Source of the DNA: Bacillus massilioanorexius
GTDB lineage: Bacteria > Bacillota > Bacilli > Bacillales > DSM-1321
DNA length: 64,000 bases
NCBI RefSeq assembly: GCF_902374955.1
Contig: NZ_CABKRX010000047.1
Coordinates: 25,164-89,163 of the forward strand
Direction: 5' to 3'
Of this stretch, positions 23,743 through 38,116 are shown piece by piece. A program made the translations under genes and the position numbers. The notes beneath the pieces are model-generated. The model made no database searches. It was not told the DNA's origin and saw only the letters and a list, made by a program, of their open reading frames with translations. Each line of letters begins with the position of its first letter. Position 1 is the stretch's first letter.

Positions 23743-24546
23743 TTAGCTTGATTTCACTGGAATTATCCTATTTTTATTGTTTAGCATAAAGTGTATGCTT
23801 TTTTCGTTAAAAATTTGTGATTGATCAATGTTACATACATGACCTGCATTTTCAATACATTCTAATCTCACATAATAGTTCGTCTTTAAGACTACATCCT
23901 CGACTAAATCAAGAAATAAATAATCTTGTTCTCCCATAATAAAGAGAGTTGGAATGTCTTTAAAATCCTGTTGTAGCTCCTTTAAAAAAGGGCTTACATT
24001 TTGTGTTAAAGAGAACCATTTAATAAATTGTTTTTGGCACATTCCTTTTGCTTGTTCCACAAACGTAATGCGAGCTTCTTTATGATTTTTGCGTGGCATA
24101 ATAATCCAAGCAAATAAGCGATAAATCCACATATACGGTAGTACATACTTGCCGATATGTCCGAGGGTTAAATAACACTTTGTTCGAAGGTTAATCCCTG
24201 TAATAGCTCCACCTAAAACCATTGATTCTACTCGCTTAGGATATTGCTGAGCAATGGTTTGAATGACAATAGTTCCTAAAGATATCCCAACAAAATGAGA
24301 AGTTCTTATATTCAAATGATCTAACACTGCCATTACTTCATTAGAAAGAGTAATAAAATTATCTTCCTTCTTCCAATGGACCTTTTGAGATTTTCCATGT
24401 CCACGTAAATCAATGAGTAAGACATTAAATTGCTTTTTATAATCTCTCAATTGTTTAAACCAAACGGCAGAGTTTCCACCAGCACCGTGTATTAACGTTA
24501 CCCAAGGTTTATTTTCAGCCAGGTAATGCGTACGATAATGCAGCAC
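23743..24546 (-). CDS. Alpha/beta hydrolase
   Basis: A 267-residue alpha/beta hydrolase: oxyanion region LIHGAGGNSAVW, then DLRGHGKS, nucleophile elbow GISLG (Ser about 94), acid in GEQDYLF and catalytic His in ENAGHVCNID. Complete triad. The substrate is unknown; it has no close operon partner. Confidence 0.9.
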   Translation of the reverse strand: MLHYRTHYLAENKPWVTLIHGAGGNSAVWFKQLRDYKKQFNVLLIDLRGHGKSQKVHWKKEDNFITLSNEVMAVLDHLNIRTSHFVGISLGTIVIQTIAQQYPKRVESMVLGGAITGINLRTKCYLTLGHIGKYVLPYMWIYRLFAWIIMPRKNHKEARITFVEQAKGMCQKQFIKWFSLTQNVSPFLKELQQDFKDIPTLFIMGEQDYLFLDLVEDVVLKTNYYVRLECIENAGHVCNIDQSQIFNEKSIHFMLNNKNRIIPVKSS

Positions 24547-24674
24547 ATTAACACCCTTTCAAAATAGGATCTTACAATACAATTTGAGTATAATAGAATC
24601 CTTCACAAATCAATAGTGGTTAATTAAGACAATTTTCTTTCACACCAATTTCACAAATCATATGTTTTTAACAT

Positions 24675-24716
24675 AAAAAAGAGCGTCCTCTTTAACTTTT
24701 GAGAAACACTCTCTTA
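24675..24716 (-). terminator. Rho-independent terminator of dagK
   Basis: Imperfect stem with AAGAG/CTCTT outer arms, followed by TTTTTT on the minus strand, just after dagK. Confidence 0.7.
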
Positions 24717-24726
24717 TTAGGTTATA

Positions 24727-25659
24727 TTATATTTCATTACGCTCAGGCTTTTGTGGTAATGCATCAGGTACAAAATCCTCTGGTACAAATACTTCAAAAT
24801 GGCGATGTAAATTAACAAATTCAACAGGTGCTACTCCACCATATTCACCATCTAAGTTTAGTTGCATTTTCTCTTTTGAGGTTACTTTAACTCGATTTGC
24901 CTTTGCATAAATGATATTAGGATCTTTAATATGCTCACCGCGAGTAGCAAGAAACGCAACTCGAATAAAGTCAGCAAGATTCGTTTTCTTTAAAATCAAT
25001 AATGTAAACATCCCATCATTTAAGGAAGCATCTGGAGCTAAACGTTCAAAACCACCAACTGAATTTGTATTTGCTACAAGGAAAAGCATGATTTCTCCTT
25101 CAAAAAGCTTACCATCATATTCAATTTGAACTTCAGCAGCTTTTATAGAAGGTAACATTTCGATTCCTTTTAAATAGTACGCTAGCTGACCAATCATCGT
25201 TTTTAACTTGCTTGGTACTTCATATGTAAGCTCTGTTAATCGGCCACCGCCTGCAATATTGATAAAATATTTTTCATTCATCTTTCCAATATCTATAGGA
25301 ATCGTATTCCCTTGGACAATAATGTCAACCGCTTTACTTACAGAGCGAGAAACATGAATAGCACGAGCAAAATCATTGGTCGTTCCAGTCGGTATGATTC
25401 CAAGCTTTGGCCGATGCTCAGCACCTGCTAATCCATTAACTACTTCATAAATCGTTCCATCTCCACCAGCAGCAATAACCACATCATACTTTCGCTCAAT
25501 AGCTATACGGGCTGCTTCTGTAGCATCCCCTTCACAAGTTGTAGCGTGACAAGATGCTTCATATCCTGCCGCTTCAAGCTTTGCAAGAATATCAGGCAAA
25601 TGCTTACGAATGATTTCTCTTCCTGAAGTTGGATTATATATTAATCTGGCTCTTTTCAT
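24727..25659 (-). CDS. dagK: Diacylglycerol kinase DagK (YerQ)
   Basis: A 310-residue soluble lipid kinase of the DgkB type: MKRARLIYNPTSGRE at the start, the catalytic-domain signature GGDGTIYEVVNGL at about 70-83 and PTGTTNDFARA after it. It returns diacylglycerol from lipoteichoic acid synthesis to phosphatidic acid. Its place next to rlmCD matches the B. subtilis order. The start with AGGATG spacing is chosen over two closer ATGs. Confidence 0.93.
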   Translation of the reverse strand: MKRARLIYNPTSGREIIRKHLPDILAKLEAAGYEASCHATTCEGDATEAARIAIERKYDVVIAAGGDGTIYEVVNGLAGAEHRPKLGIIPTGTTNDFARAIHVSRSVSKAVDIIVQGNTIPIDIGKMNEKYFINIAGGGRLTELTYEVPSKLKTMIGQLAYYLKGIEMLPSIKAAEVQIEYDGKLFEGEIMLFLVANTNSVGGFERLAPDASLNDGMFTLLILKKTNLADFIRVAFLATRGEHIKDPNIIYAKANRVKVTSKEKMQLNLDGEYGGVAPVEFVNLHRHFEVFVPEDFVPDALPQKPERNEI

Positions 25660-25833
25660 TATCATCATCCTATTAGTTAGATTCGTCTATTCCTTATAGT
25701 AAAAGTCTAGTGACGTCTCATTCTATTATTGTATGTAGTATCGTTATTCAAACAACTGCAAAGTAAATTATATAGCATCGACGCCCCAAATGACAAATAT
25801 TCCAGAAAACATATAAAAAAACAATATTCGTCC

Positions 25834-26556
25834 TTATTTTAATTTAGCTTCTATTTCATCAAACCATTTTTTAGTTTCCGTCGTTTTTTTCGAATTTAGT
25901 AAATAATATTTGTCTTTTGTAACGATAAAAATATAAGGTGGATATTTTGTGAAAACATGATGTCTACCCGGACCAAGCTTTTTAGAATGAAATGCTCCTA
26001 GTGATCTTGTCTCTGTAGCATAACCATTCGATTTGATTGTGTCATTAGGCAGATGGTCTATTAATTCCATTTTTTCTATATCACTTATAAGAATCGTATC
26101 ATCATACATTCCTTCTAGTTCAATCTTATCAGCAGTAATTGTCACGTTAGTAGCCTGCTCACCCATAAAAAAGAGAACTCCTATTCCGACAATGACAATG
26201 ACATATGTAACACTTAAAATAATTCTATTTCGTTTTTTTGTCCGCTTTACATCATAGCGCGTCAAATTCAAAGAACCAATCATTGTATACAATAGAAAAA
26301 TGCTTACAAATACTTCTATACTATAAGATACATGAAATCCAATAAAAGGAATACTCATAATCCATAATACAGCCATCGTCCAGCAAAAACGACCAACTGC
26401 CCTAGTATAGCCGTTTTTCTCTAATTCCTTTTTTTCTTCCTCGGTATACGAGCTATAGCCAGAGATCAGACTATAATTTTTCTTGTTATGAACAACAAAT
26501 GCTATGCCGACCATCATAGCCCCAACCAAGCACCAAATGATTAATAAAAGATCCAC
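25834..26556 (-). CDS. Membrane protein, DUF3784-like plus PH-like domain
   Basis: A 240-residue protein. The N-terminus (MDLLLIIWCLVGAMMVGIAF, then NYSLISGYSSYTEEEKKELE) resembles DUF3784. Two to three further membrane segments reach about 135, then a soluble C-terminal beta-rich region (ITADKIELEGMYDDTILISD) looks like a bacterial PH domain. Function unknown. Confidence 0.7.
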   Translation of the reverse strand: MDLLLIIWCLVGAMMVGIAFVVHNKKNYSLISGYSSYTEEEKKELEKNGYTRAVGRFCWTMAVLWIMSIPFIGFHVSYSIEVFVSIFLLYTMIGSLNLTRYDVKRTKKRNRIILSVTYVIVIVGIGVLFFMGEQATNVTITADKIELEGMYDDTILISDIEKMELIDHLPNDTIKSNGYATETRSLGAFHSKKLGPGRHHVFTKYPPYIFIVTKDKYYLLNSKKTTETKKWFDEIEAKLK

Positions 26557-26576
26557 TCCTCCCTACCTCCTTTTGT

Positions 26577-26611
26577 TTTAACGGATATCCTGTCACAGGT
26601 TATCCGTTAAA
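26577..26611. other. Strong inverted repeat between two membrane genes
   Basis: TTTAACGGATA/TATCCGTTAAA (11 bp) with an inner CCTG/CAGG stem and three-base loop. No T run follows on either strand close by, so it is not a classic terminator. Confidence 0.75.
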
Positions 26612-26619
26612 TAGTATTT

Positions 26620-26724
26620 TTATCTATTCCTTCTTTTTACCTTTTTTGGATCTGTAAATTTAACAAGTAATGAGACAACTGCAATAATAATCAATATAAT
26701 ACCGATATATATCCCTACAACCAT
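26620..26724 (-). CDS. Small single-pass membrane protein (34 aa)
   Basis: A 34-residue frame, MVVGIYIGIILIIIAVVSLL, then a basic tail DPKKVKRRNR. An excellent GGGGAGGAG site precedes the ATG. It lies just upstream of the DUF3784-like gene and may be co-transcribed. Confidence 0.65.
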   Translation of the reverse strand: MVVGIYIGIILIIIAVVSLLVKFTDPKKVKRRNR

Positions 26725-26876
26725 TTTTTTCTCCTCCCCTTATATACAATATATCTTGTTCATGTTGAAAAAATCAAAACGAATTGTCTAATTGCTAAAA
26801 AAGATACATATTTTAAAAGTTCACGTTCACATTTATAGTAAAAATTAATGACTCTATGTCTTACATTTCGATAGAT

Positions 26877-27041
26877 AAGAAAAACAGTTACTAGTGCTTT
26901 GGGTATAGCTGTTATCTCAGAGAAATTGTGATTCTCTTTGCAGTTTCATTCCATGATATTCCTTCAAAAAGGAGACATACGGATTTGAAAATAAAGCCAG
27001 ACATTTGTCTTAGTTCAAAATTATATACTTTCTTATCTTCT
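26877..27041. repeat. Intergenic repeat module, copy 1 (with extra ~70 bp)
   Basis: Two blocks, one ending ATAGCTGTTATCTCAGAGAA and one CAAAATTATATACTTT, match a second site at 30851-30927. This copy has roughly 70 additional bases between them. This 455-bp gap between the small membrane gene and gatB holds no other gene that I can support. Confidence 0.6.
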
Positions 27042-27083
27042 AAAAAAGACATCCTTCTTATAAAAATAATGAAGGATGTCTTT
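27042..27083 (-). terminator. Rho-independent terminator of gatCAB
   Basis: 13-bp perfect stem AAAGACATCCTTC/GAAGGATGTCTTT followed on the minus strand by TTTTTTAG, downstream of gatB. Confidence 0.9.
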
Positions 27084-27178
27084 CACTAATCGAAGTCTCA
27101 CTTTATCATAAAGCACAATTACTTCTTTCAATAATAGGAGGAGAATCAATGAATCTTCACACCTATTATAGCTTTATT

Positions 27179-28609
27179 TTATCTTTTTTCGATTTCTTGA
27201 AAGAGAAGCTTATTCACTAATTGTGGATTTGCTTGTCCTTTTGTTGCTTTCATAATTTGACCAACTAAGAAACCAGTTGCTTTCTTTTGACCTGCTTTAT
27301 AGTCCTCAATTGATTTTGGATTATTGTCTAATGCTTCCGTGATGATTTTTAATAAAGCACCTTCATCTGAAATTTGTACTAGACCTTTTGCTTTCACGAT
27401 TTCCTCTGGATTACCACCATTTTCAACTAATTCTTTGAAGACCGTTTTAGCAATTTTTGAAGAAATTGTTCCTTTTTCAATTAACACAATCATACCAGCT
27501 AACGCTTGTGGTGTTAAAGGAAGGTCATGAAGCTCTTTACCTTCTGCATTCATGTAACCAGATAAATCACCCATAATCCAGTTAGAAGCTAACTTCGCAT
27601 CTGCACCAGCAGCAACTGTCGCTTCAAAGAAATCTGATGTTTCTTTTGTAACAGTTAATATAGCTGCATCATATGTTGGTAGGCCAAGTTCTTCTACATA
27701 GCGTTTTTGACGAGCATCAGGAAGCTCTGGAATTTCTGCGCGTACGCGAGCTTTCCACTCATCATCAATATACATTTCTACTAAATCAGGCTCAGGGAAA
27801 TAACGATAATCATCAGATCCTTCTTTTACACGCATAAGAATCGTTTTACCTGTTGTTTCATCAAAACGACGAGTTTCCTGTTCAATTTTACCGCCTGCTT
27901 GTATAACTGCACGTTGACGTTGCTCTTCAAACTCAATGCCTCTACGCACAAAGTTAAATGAGTTTAAGTTTTTCAATTCCGTTTTTGTACCAAATTCTTC
28001 TTGACCAATTGGGCGAATGGAAATATTCGCGTCACAACGAAGTGAGCCTTCTTCCATTTTACAGTCTGATACACCTGTGTATTGAATAATAGATTTAAGT
28101 TTTTCTAAATAGGCATATGCTTCATTTGCCGTACGAATATCTGGTTCTGATACAATTTCTACTAGTGGTGTACCTTGACGGTTATAGTCACATAATGAAC
28201 TACCACCTACACCATGTGTTAATTTACCAGCGTCTTCTTCTAAATGAATACGAGTGATACCAATTCGTTTCTTATATCCATCTACTTCAATATCAATATA
28301 TCCATGTTCTCCAATAGGCTGATCGAACTGAGAAATTTGATACGCTTTCGGATTGTCTGGATAAAAATAATTTTTACGATCAAACTTTGTATGAGTAGCA
28401 ACTTCGCAATTAATAGCCATTGCCGCTTTCATTCCATACTCTACTGCTTTTTTATTTACAACAGGAAGAACACCAGGATAGCCCAAATCAATGACTGATG
28501 TATTTGTATTTGGTTCTGCTCCAAATTTGTTCGGTGCTGATGAGAATATTTTAGAATCTGTTTTTAACTCAACGTGTACTTCAAGACCTATTACCGTTTC
28601 AAAATTCAT
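27179..28609 (-). CDS. gatB: Aspartyl/glutamyl-tRNA amidotransferase subunit B
   Basis: A 476-residue Gat[41 protein letters not shown], then the C-terminal helical YqeY-like domain ending [13 protein letters not shown]. It activates misacylated Glu-tRNA(Gln) or Asp-tRNA(Asn) by phosphorylation so that GatA-derived ammonia can amidate it. The ATG after GGGGTGAAGAAC is used; an upstream GTG is possible. Third gene of gatCAB. Confidence 0.98.
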   Translation of the reverse strand: MNFETVIGLEVHVELKTDSKIFSSAPNKFGAEPNTNTSVIDLGYPGVLPVVNKKAVEYGMKAAMAINCEVATHTKFDRKNYFYPDNPKAYQISQFDQPIGEHGYIDIEVDGYKKRIGITRIHLEEDAGKLTHGVGGSSLCDYNRQGTPLVEIVSEPDIRTANEAYAYLEKLKSIIQYTGVSDCKMEEGSLRCDANISIRPIGQEEFGTKTELKNLNSFNFVRRGIEFEEQRQRAVIQAGGKIEQETRRFDETTGKTILMRVKEGSDDYRYFPEPDLVEMYIDDEWKARVRAEIPELPDARQKRYVEELGLPTYDAAILTVTKETSDFFEATVAAGADAKLASNWIMGDLSGYMNAEGKELHDLPLTPQALAGMIVLIEKGTISSKIAKTVFKELVENGGNPEEIVKAKGLVQISDEGALLKIITEALDNNPKSIEDYKAGQKKATGFLVGQIMKATKGQANPQLVNKLLFQEIEKR

Positions 28610-28621
28610 GTTCTTCACCCC

Positions 28622-30082
28622 TTACAATTGTGGCTTTTTTTTATGATGATCAGTTGCTTGTTCAAAGGCATGCGCAACTCGATATACCGTGCTTTCATCA
28701 AAATGCTTACCAATAATTTGAAGACCTAGTGGCAGTCCTTCTTGAGATAATCCACATGGTACTGAAATCCCTGGTACACCAGCTAGGTTAACCGGAATCG
28801 TTAAAATATCATTCGCATACATTGTCAATGGATCTTTTGTATTTTCACCAATTTTAAAAGCAGGAGTTGGTGTTGTAGGTCCAATAATTACATCATAACT
28901 TTGGAATACATCTTCAAAATCCTTTTTAATCAATGTACGAACTTGTTGTGCTTTTTTATAATATGCATCATAATAACCTGAACTTAAAGCGAATGTTCCC
29001 AGCATAATACGACGTTTCACTTCATTACCGAAGCCTTCTGAACGTGTATGCTTATACATTTCCATTAAGTTTTCAGCATTTGGTGTTCTATAGCCATAAC
29101 GAACTCCGTCAAAACGAGCTAAGTTCGCAGATGCTTCAGATGAAGAAAGTAAATAATAGGTTGCTAACGCATATTTAGAATGTGGCAGAGAAACTTCTTC
29201 CCAAGTTGCTCCAAGTGATTCTAATACTTTTAAAGCTTCAAGAACAGATTGTCTTACTTCTTCTTGAACGCCCTCTCCTAAGTATTCTTTAGGTACTGCG
29301 ATACGTAAGCCTTTAACATCTCCTGTTAAAGCTTCTGTAAACTTTGGAACTTCTACATTTGCAGATGTACCGTCCATTGGATCTAGACCTGAGATTGCTT
29401 CTAATAAAAAGGCATTGTCTTCAACCGTATTCGTAATTGGCCCAATTTGATCTAGTGAAGAGGCAAATGCCACTAAACCAAAACGAGAAACACGTCCATA
29501 GGTTGGCTTTAAACCTACAACACCACAAAAAGAGGCTGGCTGACGAATCGATCCACCCGTATCAGAACCAAGTGTGAATAACACTTCTCCAGCTGCTACT
29601 GAAGCTGCGGATCCGCCTGAAGACCCACCTGGTACACAATTTGTATTCCATGGATTACGAACCGTTTTATACGCAGAATTCTCATTCGAAGAACCCATCG
29701 CAAACTCATCCATATTGAGTTTACCAATTGTAATTGTTCCAGCTTCTTTAAGCTTTTGTACAACTGTTGCGTCATAAATCGGGTCGAAATTCTCAAGAAT
29801 TTTACTTGCACATGTTGTGCGAAGATCCTTTGTAACAATATTATCCTTAATTCCGATTGGCATTCCAAAAAGAGTACCTGTAGCTTCTCCTTTTGCTAAC
29901 GCCTCATCGAGAAGAGCTGCTTGTCCTCTAGCAGCTTCTTCATTTAATGCTAAAAAAGCAGCAACTGTATCATCTACTTGAGCAATACGTTTAAACGACG
30001 CATCCACTAAATCTGATACACTCACTTCTTTTTTATGTAAAAGAGTTTGCAGTTCTTTTAAACTATTTGTAAAAAGTGACAT
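28622..30082 (-). CDS. gatA: Aspartyl/glutamyl-tRNA amidotransferase subunit A
   Basis: A 486-residue amidase-signature enzyme. [19 protein letters not shown] and [16 protein letters not shown] carry the Ser-Ser-Lys catalytic machinery. It releases ammonia from glutamine and channels it to GatB. The start [12 protein letters not shown], after AAGGGGGG, gives the usual length. Lies four to thirteen bases from each neighbour in gatCAB. Confidence 0.98.
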   Translation of the reverse strand: MSLFTNSLKELQTLLHKKEVSVSDLVDASFKRIAQVDDTVAAFLALNEEAARGQAALLDEALAKGEATGTLFGMPIGIKDNIVTKDLRTTCASKILENFDPIYDATVVQKLKEAGTITIGKLNMDEFAMGSSNENSAYKTVRNPWNTNCVPGGSSGGSAASVAAGEVLFTLGSDTGGSIRQPASFCGVVGLKPTYGRVSRFGLVAFASSLDQIGPITNTVEDNAFLLEAISGLDPMDGTSANVEVPKFTEALTGDVKGLRIAVPKEYLGEGVQEEVRQSVLEALKVLESLGATWEEVSLPHSKYALATYYLLSSSEASANLARFDGVRYGYRTPNAENLMEMYKHTRSEGFGNEVKRRIMLGTFALSSGYYDAYYKKAQQVRTLIKKDFEDVFQSYDVIIGPTTPTPAFKIGENTKDPLTMYANDILTIPVNLAGVPGISVPCGLSQEGLPLGLQIIGKHFDESTVYRVAHAFEQATDHHKKKPQL

Positions 30083-30095
30083 TGTCCTTCCCCCC

Positions 30096-30386
30096 TTATT
30101 CAATGATGGATGGAACGCGAATGAGTCCATCATGATGATCTGGTGCATTTTTGATTACTTCTTCTACCGGAAGCCCCGGTTTAGCAACATCTTCTCGCAG
30201 AACGTTAACCATTTCTAAAACGTGATAAGTTGGTTTAACATCTGTCGTATCTAATTCGTTTAACTGTTCAGCAAACGAAATGATAGCATCTAGCTCTTTT
30301 GTCATTTGTTCTACTTCTTCTTCAGTTACTGCTAGTCTAGCTAAATGTGCTACGTGTTTAACATCTTCTGTTGAAATACGTGACAT
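30096..30386 (-). CDS. gatC: Aspartyl/glutamyl-tRNA amidotransferase subunit C
   Basis: A 96-residue Gat[21 protein letters not shown] and [16 protein letters not shown], ending in LIRVPSIIE. It wraps around GatA and GatB and stabilises the complex. GGAGGTG precedes the ATG. First gene of the operon. Confidence 0.97.
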   Translation of the reverse strand: MSRISTEDVKHVAHLARLAVTEEEVEQMTKELDAIISFAEQLNELDTTDVKPTYHVLEMVNVLREDVAKPGLPVEEVIKNAPDHHDGLIRVPSIIE

Positions 30387-30850
30387 ATTATTCACACCTC
30401 CAAAATTTTCATTCGACCAAAAGCCATACTTTTAATATTATCAAACTTTGCCACGCTAAAGCAATATGATAGCCTTTACTCCGTCACAATTTTCAATCAT
30501 AAAATCCTCCTTTTCAGCCTACTGAAAAAGAGGACACGTTTTTATTCCATATTTCTTTTGGTTCTAGTCCATCTTATTGGCTTTTCTTAGACAAGAAAGA
30601 CTAGAACATATTACAAACTAATATTATACCACTATTATGAAAAGTCAGTAAATTCACTTTGCATTTTCATATTTTTCTTACTATCCAAATTGTATTTCAT
30701 TTTTCTTTCTTATTTTAAACAAATTTTATCAAGGATTCAATTGTCATCTACTTAAACAGATCGTTTTCTCTTACTTCTTCGTTTTATTCGCTTCATTTTT
30801 ACAATGATTCAATCATATCTCGCCTACATCACGCATCTATTTCTAAGCAT

Positions 30851-30927
30851 AAGAAAAAACGTTACCCGTCCTATCTGATAGCTATTATCTTAGAGAAATG
30901 ATTTCTTTAACCAAAATTATATACTTT
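30851..30927. repeat. Intergenic repeat module, copy 2
   Basis: Carries the same two blocks as the site near 26.9 kb, separated by about a dozen bases. Both copies lie immediately beyond a terminator. The rest of the roughly 600-bp gap between gatC and camS shows only short hairpins (for example TTTTCAG/CTGAAAA near 30515) and no supported gene. Confidence 0.6.
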
Positions 30928-30937
30928 TTTTATAAGA

Positions 30938-30976
30938 TAAAAAGATGCCATACAGCGTTTACCTGTATGGCATCTT
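30938..30976 (-). terminator. Rho-independent terminator of camS
   Basis: 14-bp perfect stem AAGATGCCATACAG/CTGTATGGCATCTT, with TTTTTATCTT following on the minus strand. Confidence 0.93.
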
Positions 30977-30984
30977 GACATAAC

Positions 30985-32169
30985 TTACTGAGAAATATGA
31001 ACAAATGGCTCTTTTTCATTTGCTTTTCGAACAATTAATGATTCTACGCCATTTACTGATGTTACTGTGACCTCAACAGAAACATAGCTAGGGAAGTATT
31101 CCATTACCAATCCTGTTACATATTGAGTGAAACCAATTGCTTCTGATTTACCATAAAATTGAATTGGAATTTCAATTTTCATTTCTTGTAGCTGATCATC
31201 AATATAATATCCGCGTCCCACAACTCCACTAAAATTAGGGAAGTACTTTTCTACATCTTCTTTAAATTTTATATATGTTGAGTGGTCATCACGATATTTT
31301 TCTTTTGTTTGATCATTTGGGAATAGGTAGTACTTTTCATTTACGTTTTTCCAACTTGAAATCTGATTGCTACCTTCACCAACATTCGTATAAGCTACAA
31401 AGTTTCCTGGAACAACTGATGATTTCTCAGCTTGCTTATAAAGCGCAATCGTAATCGGAACATTTTTTAAACCGTCCTTTTTGCGTAAACGTTCCAATAC
31501 TTCATCGGCAATTTTCTTACCTTCTTCAATCATTTTATCTTCTGGAATTTTCACTTCGAATACGTCTCCATATTGTTCCTTCTGATAGTAATGAACAGAG
31601 TTCAATGCAAGCCCAATAACTACACCAGCCAAACCTACTTTATCATCTGATTTTTTAACCATGTAATCTTGTTCCAAAATATGTGCTAAATATAGTGGAT
31701 TATCTTCATTACGTTTAACAATATCTCCCTTACCAGGGTCAATTGGATTCAATCCTAGGTTATCCGATTCCTCTAATTCTTTGTCTTTTTTCATTTTCTC
31801 TGCAAATTGCTCTTTTGTATATTTACGTTGTAGCCATTTATTCACAGTCTTTGCCGATAAAAATTGTCCTTCTTTATACACATAATCATCTGGACTAAAC
31901 TTTTGTTGTGCAATACGCATTAAGCCCATTTCCATTTCATTTACATCATATCGACTATTTAAATTCGATACAGTTTGACCTCGTGCTTTACTAGCTTCAA
32001 ATGGCAAAATGGTACGATAATAGTTTTCAGAAATTTGATACTTTGGAATAATCGCCTTTTCTTTGTCATCGTCAGTTTTCTTAACATTCGTATCTTGACT
32101 ATCATATTTAGGGGCACATCCCGACAAGAGTAGCAATAGCGCTAACCCTATTAACGAGAGCTTCTTCAT
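30985..32169 (-). CDS. camS: CamS-family lipoprotein (YerH)
   Basis: A 394-residue lipoprotein with signal peptide MKKLSLIGLALLLLLSGC and lipobox LSGC (Cys18). The CamS family is named for the sex-pheromone precursor of staphylococci; its cellular role in Bacillus is unclear. It follows ligA by 12 bases, as in B. subtilis yerH, and ends the pcrB-pcrA-ligA operon. Confidence 0.92.
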   Translation of the reverse strand: MKKLSLIGLALLLLLSGCAPKYDSQDTNVKKTDDDKEKAIIPKYQISENYYRTILPFEASKARGQTVSNLNSRYDVNEMEMGLMRIAQQKFSPDDYVYKEGQFLSAKTVNKWLQRKYTKEQFAEKMKKDKELEESDNLGLNPIDPGKGDIVKRNEDNPLYLAHILEQDYMVKKSDDKVGLAGVVIGLALNSVHYYQKEQYGDVFEVKIPEDKMIEEGKKIADEVLERLRKKDGLKNVPITIALYKQAEKSSVVPGNFVAYTNVGEGSNQISSWKNVNEKYYLFPNDQTKEKYRDDHSTYIKFKEDVEKYFPNFSGVVGRGYYIDDQLQEMKIEIPIQFYGKSEAIGFTQYVTGLVMEYFPSYVSVEVTVTSVNGVESLIVRKANEKEPFVHISQ

Positions 32170-32181
32170 GGTTTACACCTC

Positions 32182-36436
<4,255 letters not shown>

Positions 36437-36497
36437 TATTACACCACCAAAAAGAACATTTGTTCTGTTAATTATATCGTAAATGACATGGTTTGTC

Positions 36498-37196
36498 CTA
36501 GTTTCTCTTAGATTGCTTTACTACTTTTACAGTTTTCAATGCTTCCTGAATATTGTCATAAATGACATTTCCTACAACGACTACATCTGCATGCTGAGAC
36601 ATTTCCTTTGCTTGCTCCGCATTAACAATTCCGCCACCATAAAAAAGAATTGTATTTTCAAGTCTTTCCGCAACTCGCTCCACTACTTCTGGGTCTCCAT
36701 ACATTCCACTATACTCCAAATAGAAAATTGGCATCGAAAACATTTGCTCAGCCATTTCTCCGTAAGCTACTACATCATCAATACTTAATTCGGTACGAGC
36801 ATCTGTAACCTTTGCTGCCTTACAATCCGGATTTAAAATACAATAACCTTCTATATGAATTTCATTCCAATCCATTACTTCTCCAAATTCCTTAACGGCT
36901 TCTTGGTGAAGTCCAACAATCCATTTTGGATCACGGCTATTAAGAACTGTTGGGATAAAATACAAATCAAAACCTGGAGTCACTGTTTCTACAGAAGAAA
37001 CTTCCAAAATGCAAGGAACACTATATCTACGAACCCTTGCCATTAAATCTAATACACCCTCTAATGTAACTCCGTCCGTTCCACCAACCAAAATAGCATC
37101 CGTACCTGATTCACACAATAGCTCTAGATGCTCATCAGAAATCATTTTATTTGGATCGAGTTTAAATACATGATTCCACTCGTTATAATTGTACAT
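36498..37196 (-). CDS. pcrB: Heptaprenylglyceryl phosphate synthase PcrB
   Basis: A 232-residue TIM-barrel enzyme: [61 protein letters not shown] and [15 protein letters not shown]. It joins heptaprenyl diphosphate to glycerol-1-phosphate to make archaeal-type ether lipid. It sits directly upstream of pcrA, the conserved Bacillus order. Confidence 0.96.
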   Translation of the reverse strand: MYNYNEWNHVFKLDPNKMISDEHLELLCESGTDAILVGGTDGVTLEGVLDLMARVRRYSVPCILEVSSVETVTPGFDLYFIPTVLNSRDPKWIVGLHQEAVKEFGEVMDWNEIHIEGYCILNPDCKAAKVTDARTELSIDDVVAYGEMAEQMFSMPIFYLEYSGMYGDPEVVERVAERLENTILFYGGGIVNAEQAKEMSQHADVVVVGNVIYDNIQEALKTVKVVKQSKRN

Positions 37197-37267
37197 TGAA
37201 TTGCCCCCAATCTATCTTCCATTTCATCATTATAGCATTAAGAAAACCAAGAAAAAAACTTGATATA

Positions 37268-37388
37268 TAGAAAAGCGAAAGTGACTTGTTTAGCCCCGAC
37301 CTACATAATACAATTTTCCTCAGAAACATGCTTTTCATTTCTGAAAAAATCGGATATGTCCTCGAAGGGCTAGTCGCTTTTGCTAGAC
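37268..37388. repeat. Dispersed palindromic repeat, diverged copy
   Basis: Begins GAAAAGCGAAAGTGACTTG, has TAGCCCCGAC and ends GGGCTAGTCGC...GCTAGAC, the same ends as the family copies near purE and purM. Diverged in the middle. Confidence 0.7.
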
Positions 37389-37500
37389 AAATCTCTTTTA
37401 GATAAACCGTCACTGGTCCTTTTTAGTTAAAGAATAATCAAAGAAAATAACTTTATAGTAATTCAATGTTTCATATTAAAAAGGGGACACACGGGAATCA

Positions 37501-37620
37501 AAAATGCTGAGGTGGCTTGTTCAACTCCTACCAGTACAAGCCAATCAGGCTAGAACGTGCTCTTTTTCCTTCTGGACAGATTGGCTTGTGACCTCGAGGA
37601 GTTAGCCACTGAAGCTAGAC
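37501..37620. repeat. Dispersed palindromic repeat
   Basis: AAAATGCTGAGGTGGCTTG ... CTTCTGGACAGATTGGCTTG ... ACCTCGAGGAG ... GAAGCTAGAC. It matches the purE-leader copies closely. The whole 580-bp gap between pcrB and yerC holds two copies of this family and a related tail (to about 37700), and no gene that I can support. Confidence 0.85.
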
Positions 37621-37774
37621 GCTTGAAGACGAGCCTTACCTACTCCTTACAAGAAGGAACAACGGCTAAACTCGCACATCCTGTAAGGCCCCTGACCTAT
37701 ATACAACCGTACTGATTTTTTTATTGAATAGATCAATTAAAAAGACAAAGAATAAGACTGCCCAATTGGACAGT

Positions 37775-38071
37775 CTATTCTTGTGTTTCTATTCTTTTTA
37801 AAGCCATTGTATATGCATCATTTCCGTAATTCAAGCATCTTTTCACTCTAGAAATTGTAGCAGTACTTGCTCCTGTTTCTGTTTCTATTTTATGATATGT
37901 TTTTCCATCCTGAAGCATTCTAGCTACTTCTAGTCTTTGAGCAAGAGATTGAATTTCATTAATCGTGCATAAGTCATCAAAAAAACGATAACATTCTTCT
38001 AGGTCATTTAAAGAAAGAATAGCATTAAACAACTGATCTAGTTCTCTTCCTCTTAATTTGTTTATTTGCAT
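37775..38071 (-). CDS. yerC: YerC, TrpR-like regulator
   Basis: A 98-residue TrpR-superfamily helix-turn-helix protein: CTINEIQSLAQRLEVARMLQ, DGKTYHKIETETGASTATIS, RVKRCLNYG. In Bacilli it is conserved beside pcrB. Which genes it controls here is not visible. Confidence 0.93.
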   Translation of the reverse strand: MQINKLRGRELDQLFNAILSLNDLEECYRFFDDLCTINEIQSLAQRLEVARMLQDGKTYHKIETETGASTATISRVKRCLNYGNDAYTMALKRIETQE

Positions 38072-38116
38072 AGTTTAACTCCTTTTACAAGTAAAAATGG
38101 CTCAGCTAGACTCGAC

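Noticed and set aside
37183..37413. A 76-residue frame upstream of pcrB
   Set aside because: It is a translation of the dispersed repeat and ends over the pcrB start.
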